Positions 16,957-23,921 of a stretch of DNA of 36,095 bases are shown in pieces. The stretch is from Novosphingobium sp. UBA6722 (GTDB lineage Bacteria; Pseudomonadota; Alphaproteobacteria; Sphingomonadales; Sphingomonadaceae). Location of the stretch: the NCBI GenBank assembly GCA_002454125.1, contig DKII01000166.1:1-36095 (forward strand), in the 5' to 3' direction. Below the pieces are notes generated by a model, which did no database searches, was not told the DNA's origin, and worked only from the letters and a program-made list of their open reading frames with translations. Every line of letters begins with the position of its first letter. Position 1 is the stretch's first letter. Position numbers and translations under genes: made by a program.

Positions 16957-17147
16957 CCTCTACCAGGAACAACAGCGGAACATCTATCGAGCCAGGGACT
17001 GAAAGGCCCACAAAAATTCGTTCCTGCAACGTTCCAGATCGCCTCTCCAATTCCCACGCAATCCACCTGCAACGCCAACTCGGGACGCTATCGCCCGACT
17101 TCGCGTGAACATCTCCAAAGCCGCCGCCGAAAGATGCTGGAGCAGCG

Positions 17148-17414
17148 ATGATCATCGAGCCGCATGCTTGCTCCGATCCATACACCTGCGCTCACCCGTT
17201 AATCTTCGTTCCACCAAAGTGCTTTCCCCACGTTTTCGCACCGGTTCGAGATGCATTAGAAAAATCCGGTCTGATCGCTGAAGACCTTGATGCTGTGCTT
17301 TTCATCGGCGGCAGCAGCGAGAATCCGATCGTTCGCGAGGCCGTGATGAAGGGCCTTGGATGTGATGTGGAAGCTATCATACCATCGGATCTCCGCAGTC
17401 ACGTCTCGAAGGGA
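17148..17414 (+). pseudogene. Hsp70 (DnaK-like) ATPase-domain fragment
   Basis: The translated frame contains FAPVRDALEKSGLIAEDLDAV followed by LFIGGSSENPIVREAV and PSDLRSHVSKG. This is the pattern of the C-terminal part of an Hsp70 nucleotide-binding domain (the V-L-x-G-G-S-x-x-x-P motif and the D-x-x-x-x-V-x-x-G strand). Everything before and after is missing: about 70 recognisable residues remain of a protein that is normally over 450 long. The end abuts a TPR-like fragment in another frame. It is a remnant and not expected to work. The Hsp70 match is by motif. Confidence 0.65.
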
Positions 17415-17673
17415 GGCGAAGGCACTGGCAAGCGAAGCGCATCAACTGACCTCAAGCGACTATAGACCATGCACGTTGTTGGGCGCTGTCCACATCGAGC
17501 TTGGGGACCTCCCGACCGGGCACGAATGGTACGCAAAGGCCGAGAGCCTTGGAGCGCCGCGCCAAGCGATCGACCATGAATTGCGAGGGTTGCTGATGCG
17601 CTCCTCCATTCAGGAACAGCTGCGCATTCGTGAATTTCTGCTTCGACAGGATCCCGAGCGCTTTGCTTGGCTC
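17407..17673 (+). pseudogene. TPR-like protein fragment
   Basis: A frame different from the Hsp70 fragment reads REAKALASEAHQLTSSDYRP, then CTLLGAVHIELGDLPTGHEW and, further on, REFLLRQDPERFAWL. Helix pairs with LGAVHIELGD and GHEWYAKAESLGA fit a TPR-like repeat. No plausible start codon or ribosome binding site precedes it, and it begins exactly where the Hsp70 fragment ends. It is best read as the 3' end of a decayed gene, joined to the Hsp70 piece by a deletion. Confidence 0.55.
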
Positions 17674-17770
17674 GGGCATTGGCCCGGCAACGGTCAATCG
17701 TCTGCGCATTCAAAGTCCGCGCCCACGATGAACAGACAGGATCGCACCGCATTCGTCGAGGCAGGTAGGC

Positions 17771-18397
17771 ATGATCATCGTTCCCGATGATCCAGGCCCT
17801 GCAGGGCCCGACGAGGTATTGAAGGCGGCTGTCCGAAAAGTCTTCGACGGCGACGGCTTCTTGGCAAACGTCTGGCATCCCTATCGTGAGGCTTGGGTCG
17901 AACGCGTCCCCTTCCGCTTTGCGTTCATCGACGCGCCCGAAATGGAGCAACCGTTCGGTCCGGAATCCAGGGAATTCTTAGTAGGCCTCATCGCGGGTAA
18001 GGAACTTCGCCTCGACCCTGTCGGCAAAGAGTCGACTGGCTATATGCCCATCGATCCGTACAAACGGGTTCTGTGCATGGCGTTCCTGACCGAGCAAATG
18101 GACGTTGGCGCCGTCAAATATTATCACGAAGGCAAACTTGGCGGCGGCGCGGTGAAGCGGGCGCGCCCTGTCACGCGCAACATTGAACTCGAGATGATCG
18201 TGAACGGGTGGGCTTGGGTGACCGAGCAATATGCGTTTGATCGCGAAGTAGAATACTTCGAGGCGCAAGACGATGCCCGGCGGGATCGGCGGGGCCTATG
18301 GGCGATGGACAATCCAGAGCCGCCCTGGACCTTCAAGCGCCGTCAAAAACGTCGAAGCAAGGCATCGGAGGGACAGGGCCGACTAGACTGGAAGTGA
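17771..18397 (+). CDS. Staphylococcal nuclease-like (SNase) protein
   Basis: This 208-residue protein carries a thermonuclease-type OB fold (about residues 15-175). Family residues are visible: the VFDGDGFLA stretch with Asp26/Asp28, Arg49 before FAFIDAPEME with Asp54 and Glu57, and YKRVLC where the second catalytic Arg is expected. The C-terminus is a basic tail (KRRQKRRSK) that could bind nucleic acid. No signal peptide is visible, so it would stay in the cytoplasm, unlike secreted SNases. The ribosome binding site AGGTAGG overlaps the area before ATG 17771. It follows the Hsp70/TPR remnants and may be the last intact member of an older gene group. A role in DNA degradation or defence is inference. 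Confidence 0.82.
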   Translation: MIIVPDDPGPAGPDEVLKAAVRKVFDGDGFLANVWHPYREAWVERVPFRFAFIDAPEMEQPFGPESREFLVGLIAGKELRLDPVGKESTGYMPIDPYKRVLCMAFLTEQMDVGAVKYYHEGKLGGGAVKRARPVTRNIELEMIVNGWAWVTEQYAFDREVEYFEAQDDARRDRRGLWAMDNPEPPWTFKRRQKRRSKASEGQGRLDWK

Positions 18398-18547
18398 CAA
18401 CCCGAGATCGTGTAAAATTTTGCGCAGCTTACCGGAATAGCTGTCACAATCGTCCCCGAATGTGCGTAGCTTCTGAGCCACAGATATGTGAGCGCGCTGC
18501 AGGGATCGTTGGTTGACGTAAAGCTGACCAAATCGGCTGATCCAAAG

Positions 18548-18835
18548 CTACGATCGATAAGCTTCTGTTACCACCGCGCCATCATCTGCTTCGATCAGGT
18601 AGCAGTTTCTATATTTTTCGAATGCTCTGGAAATATCCGATCCCATGTATGCTTCCAAGCGCTTCCAAGACTTTTTGGTGAAAAATACGGACTCGGCGCC
18701 GCTCCCGGCGCGACGGCGCTCGCCAAAATCGATCAGCGCATCCCGAACTGCTGCTGGGATCGAGCGTTGTTGGGACCGCAAGCGAGCGTGATGCGTCATG
18801 GACGGCGGGGGAAGTGATTGGGTGTTAGAAAACAT
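18548..18835 (-). CDS. Small conserved protein of unknown function
   Basis: A 95-residue basic protein. The section from residue 13 (MTHHARLRSQQRSIP, then DALIDFGERRRAG) resembles a family of short proteins that I remember as common on proteobacterial mobile elements and that has no assigned function. The C-terminal half is beta-rich, ending GAVVTEAYRS. A DUF4258-like relationship is possible but unproven. GGAGG seven bases before the ATG at 18835 supports this start over the internal ATG at 18799. It lies downstream of the vWA gene on the same strand, separated by 71 bases with a hairpin. Confidence 0.7.
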   Translation of the reverse strand: MFSNTQSLPPPSMTHHARLRSQQRSIPAAVRDALIDFGERRRAGSGAESVFFTKKSWKRLEAYMGSDISRAFEKYRNCYLIEADDGAVVTEAYRS

Positions 18836-18873
18836 GTTGTCGCCTCCTTGCTTGCCGAGAGTGACGGCTGTCG

Positions 18874-18897
18874 GGGCAGGATGGCAAAATCCTGCCC
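18874..18897. repeat. Hairpin between the vWA gene and the small downstream gene
   Basis: Perfect 9-bp arms (18874-18882 and 18889-18897) enclose a 6-base loop, ten bases after the vWA gene stop on the minus strand. No T-run follows, so it may slow or process the transcript but is not a classic terminator. Confidence 0.4.
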
Positions 18898-18906
18898 TGA
18901 CGGACT

Positions 18907-21003
18907 TTACAAACTTGCGATAATTTGCAGCTCGAGTTCGACAAGCTCTTCAGGAACACTGGTCCGCATCAAATCCGATATGGCCTTCCAGACCCGATTT
19001 GCCCTGCGATCCTCAGATGCGATTGTGCGAGCAAGAAGCCCAATAACCAGGACCTCCGATGGTAAGCCGTTGAGCTCGGCAAATTTGGCCACGGCTTCAA
19101 CTTCGGCAAGCCTGCTAATATAAGCCGCCACTTCGCCTGAAAGCCCGGAGAGATCTCCGCCGATCAGATTGCGAGGCGACTGCCCCCAGTCAATCTGGCG
19201 TGCCACTGACTTCATTTCGTCTGTAAGTTGCGAAACACTGGATTGACGCTCGCTGCCGGTCAGCTTGTCTGTCAAGCGACCAAGTGTTGCCATGCGTTCG
19301 AACAGCGTTGGCGAAGCCGGTCTTCCAGTCGGCAAAAACTTAGGCCTAGGCGGCGAGTACCTCATGTTGCGCTCGAAAAGTGGCGATGATGCCATTTCCG
19401 ACGACGCAGACCTGCAATGGTCCACGATGGCATCAGTCCTCTCGTAGCACGCAGAATACGTGACGTCAGCGGTTGGCAGGGCCACCTTGCGCAATGCGGG
19501 GAGCTCCTCTTGAATGCCGCTGGCCTCATCGACGAGCACCAGACTTGTAAGATGTGAAACGATGCCCTCTGCGGCTGCCACCTGACTCGCAAGAGTCGTC
19601 TCAGCGCAACTGACAATGAGCGATGAGGCAACTGCTACAGCAGCTCGGTCGAGTTCAAGGGAGACCATTTCGGCAGGCCCGGTAGACCATTCCGCTTGGA
19701 TCAGGATGTTGCTCCTGTTGCATTCTAGGCGTTCGGGCATCTTTTTGATGCTCGGGAGGGGGCTATAGGGGCGCCGCAACCCCTCGATCGCCGCAGCCAT
19801 GACCGCCTCAAGATCGTCCGCGGTCGCAATAAAGATGTCACCGCCAGTAAGGGCGGCCAGGTGTCCAATTTTGGCCTCAAGACTGTTTTCACCGATCAGG
19901 ATGACGCTGATACGACGACCGGACTGAGATAGCTTCTGAACATCGAGCTCATGGCTCAGTCCGTCGGTCAGAAGCAGCACATCCCCTGCCGCCGACATAT
20001 TCAAAACCGTGTCAATCGCCCGCCCAATTTCGGTCCCACCGCGAGGAGGGGTCAACCTTCCTGCAAGCTTCAGAAGCTCGGCTTTTGAGCCGTTAGATGC
20101 GGAGCCCACATGTGTGGGGCTTGTGTCGAACTCCCAAAGGTCGATGAAGTCTTGAGCGCCGAAGTTCGAGGCTATGGAGGCCACCCCATTTCTGGCCGCA
20201 TCATGAGCAGTGACTGCCGCTCCGCCGCCAAAGCTGTCAGCCATAGAACCGGAGTGATCAACCAAGACGGCCAAGCTCAAGGCTCTCTCTCCCGCAGGCT
20301 GCGGTGACAGCGTGAGCGTGACAGCCTGTCCAGAAGTCGTGTTGCCTACGATGGGTTTGGGCTCCCAAATGTCAGCAACGACGTCGATTGGCTTTGAATT
20401 CATCAGCTTTGCATGGCCGCCCGTCAGATTTTCGCCGATGACTTCAACATTTCCGGTTGCACGTACGGACAGCAGAATTGGCTGCCTGGGCCCACCGCAA
20501 AGAATGTCATCTGCGTCTGCCAGACTTGATCGGCCGTAGATGTCGCCCACTGTTTGGGGGATCCTGAGAGTGGCGCGGGCGCCCATCACTGTGAGGGGCA
20601 ATGCCCACTTAGTTGTGACCCTGATTTCCCCTCCCGACTGAATGTTGGCGACGGAAATCATATGGATGCCGCGCAAGAGCTCCTCATGCAAAACCGCTGA
20701 CTTCCCGCGATCAATTGCATCCTCATAAGTCCGACGAGCTTCGGCACGCGCCTGGGAGTTCGCCCGAAGCTTGCGGCCTTCGACTTCGGCCGTCAGCTCA
20801 AAAAGGGTGGCAAGAACCGGAAGGGGAAAGGTCAGTACCGCTTCGATGTTCTGGGCTTCAACATTCTTAAAGAGCCGATGCGTGGTAACCACCGCCAAAC
20901 CGGCGGCTATCACAACATCATGATCGGTTGAGATCAGCGGTATCGGCGTCAGGCCCCTCTCGTCGAAGGTATTGCGAAGAAAAACCGCGAGGGGATCAAG
21001 CAT
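18907..21003 (-). CDS. VIT domain / von Willebrand factor A protein
   Basis: This 698-residue protein pairs an N-terminal VIT domain (about residues 15-150; LAVVTTHRLFKNVEAQNIEAV, and RRTYEDAIDRGKSAVL) with a vWA domain (about 240-420). The metal-ion-dependent adhesion site is intact: Asp249, Ser251 and Ser253 in VDHSGSM, with TDGLS further on. The C-terminal about 250 residues are helical and unassigned. There is no signal peptide or lipobox, unlike surface vWA proteins, so it is probably cytoplasmic. AGGAGG five bases ahead selects ATG 21003. The start lies inside the end of the MerR-type gene, so the two are translationally coupled. A partner in protein-complex assembly or stress sensing is likely; the exact role is unknown. 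Confidence 0.85.
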   Translation of the reverse strand: MLDPLAVFLRNTFDERGLTPIPLISTDHDVVIAAGLAVVTTHRLFKNVEAQNIEAVLTFPLPVLATLFELTAEVEGRKLRANSQARAEARRTYEDAIDRGKSAVLHEELLRGIHMISVANIQSGGEIRVTTKWALPLTVMGARATLRIPQTVGDIYGRSSLADADDILCGGPRQPILLSVRATGNVEVIGENLTGGHAKLMNSKPIDVVADIWEPKPIVGNTTSGQAVTLTLSPQPAGERALSLAVLVDHSGSMADSFGGGAAVTAHDAARNGVASIASNFGAQDFIDLWEFDTSPTHVGSASNGSKAELLKLAGRLTPPRGGTEIGRAIDTVLNMSAAGDVLLLTDGLSHELDVQKLSQSGRRISVILIGENSLEAKIGHLAALTGGDIFIATADDLEAVMAAAIEGLRRPYSPLPSIKKMPERLECNRSNILIQAEWSTGPAEMVSLELDRAAVAVASSLIVSCAETTLASQVAAAEGIVSHLTSLVLVDEASGIQEELPALRKVALPTADVTYSACYERTDAIVDHCRSASSEMASSPLFERNMRYSPPRPKFLPTGRPASPTLFERMATLGRLTDKLTGSERQSSVSQLTDEMKSVARQIDWGQSPRNLIGGDLSGLSGEVAAYISRLAEVEAVAKFAELNGLPSEVLVIGLLARTIASEDRRANRVWKAISDLMRTSVPEELVELELQIIASL

Positions 21004-21412
21004 CACTGCCTCCTGACGAGACTTTGGTCTCGTGTTTGCTGAGTATGTGAGAGAGGACTTCTCGCGCCTTGGTGACCATCGGCTCTACGTCGGCACCAGA
21101 TGCCAGCCGGGATGTATCGACCACCAAGGTGACGCCCTTGGAAACGGGAAATGGAATTCCAGCCGTGGCGTCTAGCAACAGCCGGATAGCGGCTGGTGGG
21201 AAGCCAAGCTCTTTGAGGCGAGCAAACCGTAAGATCGCCTCGACATGGTCTTCACCATAATCTGCATTCGCACGGCCACCCCGTGGAGGCGGAATGAAAC
21301 CCTCCGAGATGAGGTACCGGATTTGGCGTTCCGCCGTCCCCGTCCGTTCTATGAGATCCTTAAGTCGCAACTGCGTTCCTTTCGACAAGATATTTGTAAA
21401 AAGCTCAGCCAA
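20996..21412 (-). CDS. MerR-type transcriptional regulator
   Basis: The 138-residue protein has a MerR winged-helix domain (about residues 15-85: LRLKDLIERTGTAERQIRYL, then the SEGFIPPPRGG wing and YGEDHVEAILRFARLKELGF) and a short C-terminal effector/dimer part with no metal-binding cysteines. No ATG is available: TTG at 21412 gives the longest form, while TTG at 21385 would give a product starting SKGTQLRLKD and leave the promoter region clear. Two dyads lie at and upstream of the start, suggesting autoregulation. It is coupled to the vWA gene (start inside its 3' end). Confidence 0.82.
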   Translation of the reverse strand: MAELFTNILSKGTQLRLKDLIERTGTAERQIRYLISEGFIPPPRGGRANADYGEDHVEAILRFARLKELGFPPAAIRLLLDATAGIPFPVSKGVTLVVDTSRLASGADVEPMVTKAREVLSHILSKHETKVSSGGSDA

Positions 21413-21441
21413 GAGTCAAGCTGTTTTTACAGATATCTTGT
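21385..21441. promoter_or_regulatory. Paired operator-like dyads at the MerR gene start
   Basis: ACAAGATATTTGT (21385-21397) and ACAGATATCTTGT (21429-21441) are near-palindromes and also form the cores of a longer inverted repeat (about 23 bases per arm, from CTTTCGACAAGATAT to its mirror at about 21448). Their centres are 44 bases apart, about four helical turns. On the minus strand TTGACT (21412-21417) precedes the first dyad and could be a -35 box. The pattern suggests cooperative binding by the MerR protein. Confidence 0.55.
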
Positions 21442-21531
21442 CGAAAGAAGCTGAGGTTAGGCTCTGCCGCTCGTCGGGCCCGGATCGCCGTACTGACGGA
21501 CAATCCGAACTATCCCAACCGGGAAGGTCTC

Positions 21532-21591
21532 ATGAGAAACGCGATACAGATCGTTGGGCGCGTCATTTCGCTCGGCATGCAGCTAGCTTGA
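21532..21591 (+). CDS. Possible 19-residue peptide between two operons
   Basis: ATG to TGA encodes MRNAIQIVGRVISLGMQLA, a short amphipathic or hydrophobic peptide. GGGAAGG sits five bases ahead of the ATG, a good ribosome binding site. The 202-base gap (21442-21643) holds nothing else recognisable. It may be a leader peptide, a small membrane-active peptide, or the stump of a deleted gene. There is no evidence beyond the start and ribosome binding site. Confidence 0.25.
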   Translation: MRNAIQIVGRVISLGMQLA

Positions 21592-21643
21592 GTCCCCGGA
21601 TTCGGGCCTTTGCTCCGACAGATCGGAAGGCGGCGTGACCCGC

Positions 21644-22756
21644 TCAGTCCTCGGCGCCCGTCGACCATGTGAGGCGGGTCTTCAATCCATTGAGATGGGT
21701 CCAAGGCAAGATCCCGCTATGCTGAAGCATGCCGACGATGATGCCTGGCGCGATACCTTGGCTTTCCGCGAAATCGAGTACCGCTCGTTCGCTTCGCGGT
21801 CCCGTTGCGACAAACTGTCTCCACGCGCTCGTCGAAACGAGTGTGTTGCAGGCCCATGCATCGGCCTCCTTTTCCTCATCGGTGCCATCGCGCGACTTAT
21901 CATCGACGAAAACGCTCTTCTTGCTATGTAAGAGGATATGGGCGGCTTCGTGAAAGAAGCTGAACCACAAGTGGTCGTCTGATTTGTGGCGTGCGCTGAG
22001 CTGGATCACCGGCTTGCGAGGCGAAATCCACCATGCGGCACCACTAAGCGCGGTTTTCGCTAGCGGCGGCACCAAGGCAAGCGCAACACCAGCCTCATTG
22101 CAGAGAGCTCGTGCGCGCGGAATGGCTTGTTCAACAGGTTCGCGCGTGAGGATCCGAATTTGCTTCACAGCAAACTTGAACTGCGTCTCGCTGTATTCCG
22201 CACATTCCTGCTGATCCGCATCGAGTTCGCCTAGGCGCAGCCAGGTAGCGAGCGCGATCTCGTTGCTCGTGAACGACGGCGAATGACGATAGGCGACCTT
22301 CGCCAAACCGTACTGGCTATTCCAGGCGTCGAGCGATCCTACTCCGAAGAACGCGAGCAGCTTCGAGACGGCATCGACGGGATTTGCGGGCTTCGCAAAG
22401 CAGCGGCGCTTTACCAGGTCATTGATCGGAAAAGTCTTGGACCAAGCGATAGCGTCCTTTGCCCGTGCCGCATCAGCTTCACGAGCTCGGTGAAGTTGGT
22501 AACCAGACTCGATCGAGAGCCAGAGATCGGCGTCAACTCCAAGAACCTTCTCGAACTGGATTGCAGTTTCGGGTTCGAGTGAGGCCTTGCCGGCAATGAT
22601 CTCGCTGATGAGCTTAGGCGAGCGCCCGCATCGCCGAGCAAACTCGGCTTGCGACATGCCATGAACTTCCAGGCGTTCTTCGAGGATCCAGCCGGGTGGT
22701 ACGGCATAGTCCGGTCGGAACTGATTGGCTGCGGTCGCCATCGTTGCATTCTCCAT
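21644..22756 (-). CDS. higA: HigA-type antitoxin fused to an ImmA/IrrE metallopeptidase domain
   Basis: The 370-residue protein starts with an XRE-type helix-turn-helix of the HigA style (about residues 20-80: ILEERLEVHGMSQAEFARRC, then SPKLISEIIAGKASLEPETA). The C-terminal half is an ImmA/IrrE-type domain with the zinc motif His269-Glu270-Ala-Ala-His273 in FFHEAAHILLH. Ordinary HigA is about 100 residues, so this is the long peptidase-bearing form. Its ATG overlaps the stop of the toxin gene (TGATG), giving the toxin-first order usual for higBA. It should neutralise the toxin and repress the operon; whether the peptidase cleaves anything is unknown. Confidence 0.85.
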   Translation of the reverse strand: MENATMATAANQFRPDYAVPPGWILEERLEVHGMSQAEFARRCGRSPKLISEIIAGKASLEPETAIQFEKVLGVDADLWLSIESGYQLHRAREADAARAKDAIAWSKTFPINDLVKRRCFAKPANPVDAVSKLLAFFGVGSLDAWNSQYGLAKVAYRHSPSFTSNEIALATWLRLGELDADQQECAEYSETQFKFAVKQIRILTREPVEQAIPRARALCNEAGVALALVPPLAKTALSGAAWWISPRKPVIQLSARHKSDDHLWFSFFHEAAHILLHSKKSVFVDDKSRDGTDEEKEADAWACNTLVSTSAWRQFVATGPRSERAVLDFAESQGIAPGIIVGMLQHSGILPWTHLNGLKTRLTWSTGAED

Positions 22757-23091
22757 CAGTGATAATCGACCACTTCGACGATCGTTATCGCTGTCACCTT
22801 GGTTAGATCGATTCCCCCGTCTTTGTTGCGAGGGATTGGATCATGGTTCACTTCAAAGATTAGTCGCTTGGGATGAACCAAATCGACTGCATACTGCTCA
22901 TCCCGGTCCTCGGTCAGCTGGTGCCTTCGTTCGGGAGGCGTAACGGGCACCAGGCTCAGGTCGCGCGCAGCCCGAAGCACCGTCATGCGCTTCATGATCG
23001 CCTTAGCCATGGGTGCCCCATAGGCTTTGAGCAATTCTGCCTGCGCATTGAAGGTCTTCTCGAGCTTGCGCTTTCGAAAATCGATATCCAA
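22756..23091 (-). CDS. higB: HigB/RelE-type toxin
   Basis: A 111-residue protein of the HigB/RelE mRNA-interferase class. The N-terminal DFRKRKLEKTFNAQAELLKAYG and the final strand (AITIVEVVDYH) match the plasmid-maintenance killer style, and GDP-free basic residues fill the middle. Such toxins cleave ribosome-bound mRNA. The start is TTG at 23091: an upstream in-frame stop leaves no ATG before residue 28, and the family N-terminus is complete only from the TTG. A weak start may keep toxin yield low. The stop overlaps the antitoxin start. Confidence 0.8.
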   Translation of the reverse strand: MDIDFRKRKLEKTFNAQAELLKAYGAPMAKAIMKRMTVLRAARDLSLVPVTPPERRHQLTEDRDEQYAVDLVHPKRLIFEVNHDPIPRNKDGGIDLTKVTAITIVEVVDYH

Positions 23092-23107
23092 GAGGTTGGC
23101 TCATTTT

Positions 23108-23126
23108 CGTTACCTTATAGGTAACG
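23108..23126. promoter_or_regulatory. Palindromic operator of the higBA-type operon
   Basis: CGTTACCT and AGGTAACG form a perfect 8-bp inverted repeat around TAT. It ends 17 bases before the toxin start. On the minus strand it contains TATAAG, a plausible -10 box, so a bound repressor would block RNA polymerase. The arrangement fits autorepression by the HigA-type protein. Confidence 0.6.
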
Positions 23127-23219
23127 CCTTAACGGACGCTTGCTGATTGCGCAAGGGAGGGGCGGTCCAGCTATTGCTGGCCTGGCGTCAACCCGAGAAA
23201 CGCAACCTTGCCGCCATGG

Positions 23220-23435
23220 TTACGCCAGTCTCGACGATATCCAGAGCTGAATGTCGTCTTCCGCCCATGCGACCGCATATCCCCCAAGCTGAACCGGTTT
23301 CGGGAACTTCCCTTCGGACATCCACCGGTAGATTGTGGACCGACCGAGGCCGACACGGTGTTGGACCTCTTTCAGCCGGATCAGGCGGGTGATCCTGCGT
23401 TGCTCGGATGACGGCGCCGGTTCTGTTTCAGCCAT
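23220..23435 (-). CDS. AlpA-type excisionase/regulator
   Basis: A 71-residue protein with a winged-helix of the AlpA/MerR-like type: RLKEVQHRVGLGRSTIYRWM, then SEGKFPKPVQLGGYAVAW and the closing DDIQLWI. AlpA proteins activate integrase or excision genes on P4-like islands. The ATG at 23435 is chosen over an upstream frame because it leaves the normal length; it overlaps the end of the relaxase remnant by eight bases. It is the intact part of an otherwise broken mobility block. Confidence 0.85.
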   Translation of the reverse strand: MAETEPAPSSEQRRITRLIRLKEVQHRVGLGRSTIYRWMSEGKFPKPVQLGGYAVAWAEDDIQLWISSRLA

Positions 23436-23877
23436 GGCGCCCTCCAAAGCTCGCGCTGCCTTCACCCAGCAACGCATCCTTGCGTTCGAGCTCGTCGATG
23501 TGATCAGCCAGAAGTCGCGCGACGCGGTGCGCCGTTCCCTTCGCCCAACGGGGCTTCACGTCATGTACCTGGTTCCCAAGAACCCGCTTATCGCCGCCAA
23601 CGAGGGCGAGGACCGACCAGCTTTTGGGCAGCGAGAAAGTGAGATCCGTCCCGGCACGGTGCTGGTTTTCGTGGCCAACCCTGGTTCCGTCGGGGAGTTC
23701 GCCTTTGAGGAGCCTGTCGAAGACCGCGGCATCAACTTCTCCGAAAAGGCCAAGGGCTTCGGCGCCTGATCCCACCCACTGCCCTGATCGGTCGGCGTCC
23801 GCACTCGCATAATAGTTGTCGGCAGCAAAGTAGCTGGCCGCGCCGGAGGCTGACCGGACATTGGCGACCGAAAGCAT
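23428..23877 (-). pseudogene. MobF-family relaxase, N-terminal fragment
   Basis: The 149-residue product starts like TrwC/TraI relaxases: MLSVANVRSASGAASYFAAD with Tyr residues (NYY) where the catalytic tyrosines lie, then the DLTFSLPKSWSVLALVGGD stretch. Complete members are several times longer and continue with the three-histidine metal site and a helicase domain; both are absent. After about residue 100 the sequence (VHDVKPRWAKGTAHRVARLL) no longer follows the family, suggesting an internal deletion. It cannot nick and transfer DNA as it stands. The ATG at 23877 has AAGGAA ahead; a TTG at 23925 also lies in frame. It sits just after traD, the usual neighbour. Confidence 0.75.
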
Positions 23878-23921
23878 GGATCCTGTTCCTTCAAGCAAGG
23901 TGCCCCCTTGCCCTTCGGCCC

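Larger units (their letters stand above)
16714..17147. other. Left-end attachment scar region, non-coding
   Basis: This 434-base, comparatively AT-rich stretch has no convincing gene. It contains three copies of GGTT(T)CGAGTCC, a tRNA T-arm-like sequence (16730-16740, 16782-16793, 16901-16911). CCAGAAGAGGACTC (16792-16805) matches 27048-27061 in the tRNA. A block at 16848-16883 resembles the region just upstream of the integrase gene (26893-26927). A tight hairpin with 9-base arms lies at 16937-16956. Together these look like remains of repeated integration events at the same tRNA. Confidence 0.6.
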
